Positions 61,708-64,000 of a DNA stretch of 64,000 nt are shown in pieces; position 1 is the first letter of the stretch; every line of letters begins with the position of its first letter. The position numbers were made by a program, and so were the translations under genes. This DNA comes from Streptomyces sp. CB02959 (lineage in GTDB: Bacteria > Actinomycetota > Actinomycetes > Streptomycetales > Streptomycetaceae): the NCBI RefSeq assembly GCF_002803155.1, contig NZ_NNBP01000005.1:248001-312000 (forward strand), in the 5' to 3' direction. The notes below the pieces were generated by a model. It was not told the origin of the DNA and did no database searches. It saw only the letters and a program-made list of their open reading frames with translations.

Positions 61708-61850
61708 CGGTGGGAGGAATCCGGGCGGGGTGGTGGGAGAAACGCGGGCGGGTGGTGGGAGGAATCCGGGTGGGTGGGAGGAATCCGGGGGCGGTGGGAG
61801 AGACACGGATGGGGTGGTGGGAGAAACACAGAAGGGGGCGGTGGAGGGAA
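61708..61850. repeat. G-rich degenerate minisatellite upstream of panB
   Basis: Six irregular copies of a roughly 22-bp unit built on GGTGGGAG(G/A)AA, each followed by a G-run. The plus strand has many GGG/GGGG tracts, so G-quadruplex or slipped structures are possible. It starts 102 bp upstream of the panB start and ends 20 bp before the MFS operator. Confidence 0.8.
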
Positions 61851-61869
61851 TCGGCCCGGCGCTCCATCA

Positions 61870-61888
61870 ATACGGAACGGTTCCGTAT
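61870..61888. promoter_or_regulatory. Operator of the MFS/TetR operon
   Basis: ATACGGAAC-G-GTTCCGTAT, perfect 9-bp arms about a single base, placed where the -35 of the MFS promoter should be. The likely ligand is the TetR protein encoded at 63540. Confidence 0.75.
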
Positions 61889-61899
61889 CGCAATGAGCG

Positions 61900-61905
61900 T
61901 ATGGT
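61900..61905 (+). promoter_or_regulatory. -10 element of the MFS gene (leaderless)
   Basis: TATGGT, 6 nt before the ATG at 61912, 11 bp after the operator. Confidence 0.5.
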
Positions 61906-61911
61906 GGCGCC

Positions 61912-63543
61912 ATGGCCACCTCACCGCCCCCACCGGGCGCATCCGGCGCTCCCGCCGCCCCGCGCATCCCGGCGCACATCCACCGCCGTCGCTGGGTGAT
62001 CCTCTCCGTCCTGATGCTCAGCCTGCTGATCGTGGTGCTGGACAACTCCATCCTCAACGTGGCGATGAAGACCATCGCGACCCCGTCCCCCATCGGCATC
62101 GGCGCCACCCAGAGCGAGCTGGAGTGGGCGATCAACTCCTACACGCTGGTCTTCGCCGGGCTGCTGTTCACCTCGGGCCTGCTCGGCGACCGGCTCGGCC
62201 GGAAGAAGGTCCTCCTCTTCGGCCTGGCGGTCTTCGGCACCGGCTCGGTGCTCGCCGCGGCCTCCGCCTCGCCCGCCCAGCTCATCGCCTTCCGCGCCCT
62301 GATGGGCCTGGGCGGCGCCTTCGTCATGCCGGCCACCCTCGCCATCCTGATGAACGTCTTCGAACGCGACGAGCAGCCCAGGGCGATCGGCGTGTGGGCC
62401 GGCGGCGTGGGGTTGGCCATCGCCGTCGGCCCGATCGCCGGCGGGCTGCTGCTGGACCACTACTGGTGGGGTTCGGTCTTCCTGATCAACGTCCCGATCG
62501 TGCTGTTCGCGCTGGTCACGATGGTGATCCTGGTGCCCGACTCCAGGGACCCCGCCCCCGGGAAGCTGGACCCGGTCGGTGTGCTGCTCTCCGTGGTCGG
62601 CCTGGTCCTGCTGGTCTACGGGATCATCAAGGGCGGCCAGCTTGCCGACTTCTCCGACCCCGAGGTGCTGGTCACGGTCCTCGGCGGCCTGGCGGTGCTG
62701 GCCGGTTTCGTGGTCCACCAGAAGCGCAGCGACCACCCGTCCATCGACATCGGCTACTTCCGCAAACCCGCCTTCTCGGCCGCCGTCGCCGCCATCGCGC
62801 TGGTCTTCTTCGCGCTGATGGGCGTCACGTTCTTCATCGTCTTCTACGTCCAGAGCGTGCGCGGCTACACCCCGCTGGAGTCCGGGGTGCTGATCCTGCC
62901 GCTGGCCGCCGCCCAGCTGATCTTCGCGCCCCGGGCCCGGCTCGCGGTGGACCGCTTCGGGGCCCGCGCGGTCTGTACCGTCGGCATGCTGGTGGTGGCC
63001 GTCACGATGGCCGGGATGCTGCTGCTGCGCACCGACACCCCGATCTGGGTGCTGGAGGTGCTGTTCTTCCTCCAGGGCACCGGGATGGCGCACATCATGC
63101 CGCCGGTCACCGTCGCGATCATGCAGTCGCTGCCGCGCGAGAAGGCCGGTTCCGGCTCGGCGCTCAACAACATCTTCCGGCAGGTCGGCGGCACCCTCGG
63201 CGTCGCCGTCCTGGGCTCGCTGCTCTCCACCAGCTACCGCGACGGCATCCAGGGCACCCTCAACGCGCTGCCCGGCGTGCCCGGCCCGGTGCGGACCGCG
63301 GCCGGCGAGTCCATCGAGGCCACTCTCGGCCTCGCCGCCCGGCTCCGCCCGCTCGCCGCCCGCGCGCTGACCGCCAAGGCCGACGACGCCTTCCTGCACG
63401 CCATGCACGTCACGGCGCTGGGCTCGGCGGTCGTCTCGATGGTCGGGGCCGTGGTGGTCGCGGCGTTCCTGCCGGGCAAAATGGGCCCGGCCCCGCATGC
63501 GGCGGAGCCGAGGGGCGGACGGAAGGCGGGCGCAGCACGATGA
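61912..63543 (+). CDS. MFS drug:H+ antiporter, DHA2 family (14 TM)
   Basis: A 543-aa efflux protein. [24 protein letters not shown] (helix 1), [21 protein letters not shown] (motif A), [25 protein letters not shown] (motif C region) and [20 protein letters not shown] mark an EmrB/QacA-type pump with about 14 TM helices. The C-terminal cytoplasmic tail is short. ATG at 61912, probably leaderless. It overlaps the TetR gene (ATGA) and should be repressed by it through the dyad at 61870-61888, being induced by a drug substrate. Confidence 0.92.
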   Translation: MATSPPPPGASGAPAAPRIPAHIHRRRWVILSVLMLSLLIVVLDNSILNVAMKTIATPSPIGIGATQSELEWAINSYTLVFAGLLFTSGLLGDRLGRKKVLLFGLAVFGTGSVLAAASASPAQLIAFRALMGLGGAFVMPATLAILMNVFERDEQPRAIGVWAGGVGLAIAVGPIAGGLLLDHYWWGSVFLINVPIVLFALVTMVILVPDSRDPAPGKLDPVGVLLSVVGLVLLVYGIIKGGQLADFSDPEVLVTVLGGLAVLAGFVVHQKRSDHPSIDIGYFRKPAFSAAVAAIALVFFALMGVTFFIVFYVQSVRGYTPLESGVLILPLAAAQLIFAPRARLAVDRFGARAVCTVGMLVVAVTMAGMLLLRTDTPIWVLEVLFFLQGTGMAHIMPPVTVAIMQSLPREKAGSGSALNNIFRQVGGTLGVAVLGSLLSTSYRDGIQGTLNALPGVPGPVRTAAGESIEATLGLAARLRPLAARALTAKADDAFLHAMHVTALGSAVVSMVGAVVVAAFLPGKMGPAPHAAEPRGGRKAGAAR

Positions 63544-64000
63544 GCCGGGTGGCGGAAGACCGCGGGCGGACGGCCGGAGCGCGCACGGGCGGGGCGGTCC
63601 CCCGGCGCCGGGGCCGTCCGCGCAGCGCGGCGGCCGACTCCGCCATCGTCGAGGCGGTGCTCCACCTGATCGAGGACGGCGTCCCGATAGCCGAGCTGTC
63701 CATGGAGCGGATCGCCCGCGAGGCCGGCGTGGGCAAGGCCACGCTGTACCGCCGCTGGTCCGGCAAGAGCGCGCTGCTGCTCGACGTGATGCGGTCGCTG
63801 GAGGCGCCCTGCCCGCCGCTGGAAGGTGGCTCGGTCCGCGACGACCTGGTGCGGCTGCTGGAGTTCCTGCGCCGCCGGGGTCTGGCCAAGCGCAGTTCGG
63901 CCATGCTGCGCACCGTCGTCAGCCACGTCCGGACCCAGCCCGAACTGTGGGCGGAGTACCACGAGACGGTTGTCCGGGCCCGGCACGAGGCGCTGGTCGC
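63540..64000 (+). CDS. TetR-family repressor, C-terminus outside window
   Basis: At least 153 codons; runs off the window. After a 30-residue basic tail comes the helix-turn-helix [50 protein letters not shown], then the start of a helical ligand domain. Its start overlaps the MFS stop, so pump and repressor are co-expressed, and the palindrome upstream of the MFS gene is the expected operator. Confidence 0.9.
   Translation, partial: MSRVAEDRGRTAGARTGGAVPRRRGRPRSAAADSAIVEAVLHLIEDGVPIAELSMERIAREAGVGKATLYRRWSGKSALLLDVMRSLEAPCPPLEGGSVRDDLVRLLEFLRRRGLAKRSSAMLRTVVSHVRTQPELWAEYHETVVRARHEALV

Noticed and set aside
61607..61942. Longer PanB N-terminus
   Set aside because: The frame is open only because of the G-rich repeat; a proper ribosome site precedes the ATG at 61606.

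Overview
The window is a very GC-rich, densely coded stretch with GTG starts, four-base stop/start overlaps and many short-leader or leaderless promoters. Family content (BTAD/AfsR regulator, DmdR-type iron boxes, F420 enzymes, fused RNase HI/CobC phosphatase, an A-type RNase P RNA) points to a Streptomyces or close actinomycete chromosome. I see no phage, plasmid, insertion sequence, CRISPR array or tRNA.

Region 1 (1-25000). A kstR-like TetR gene at the left edge diverges from a glycosyltransferase / methyltransferase / six-hairpin (prenyltransferase-like) operon. A lipoprotein follows, then a 620-bp nested inverted-repeat block, an F420-type oxidoreductase, a membrane protein, a cell-wall amidase and a methyltransferase. 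Two degradation modules come next: fused acyl-CoA dehydrogenase + SCP-x-type thiolase (9819-13269), and MaoC hydratase + zinc alcohol dehydrogenase + Hsd4A-like SDR (20058-23157). Three exact KstR-type boxes (565-578, 9794-9807, 19909-19922) and three copies of a second dyad, CTGAC-N5-GTCAG (6395-6409, 9777-9791, 19846-19860), tie these loci into one dispersed regulon. It resembles steroid side-chain beta-oxidation, but no ring-degradation genes are present. A DUF4232 lipoprotein, an MFS pump and an ABC transporter with its own two-component system lie in between.

Region 2 (25000-34500). An iron-box-controlled siderophore-binding lipoprotein precedes the conserved Nif3 / zinc-ribbon / RNase HI-CobC operon, whose middle gene appears to use a CTG start. 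Then come a KDPG/KHG aldolase, YaaA, an RNB-domain ribonuclease, a MerR operon and rnpB.

Region 3 (34500-46000). Small secreted proteins, PhzF, an SDR, a Bcr-type MFS gene overlapping a serine hydrolase (again a probable CTG start), an Rsm22-like methyltransferase, a TetR gene with three operator copies, a primase-polymerase-like protein, a lipoprotein, and a heme oxygenase that has lost its N-terminus but keeps its iron-box promoter.

Region 4 (46000-64000). Methionine aminopeptidase; a DHDPS-family lyase, FadR-type regulator and three-gene carbohydrate ABC importer linked by matching operators; an F420:NADP reductase; a site-2 protease; a large BTAD/NB-ARC/TPR regulator; a DrrAB-type exporter; PanB; and a DHA2 MFS pump overlapping a TetR gene cut by the window end.
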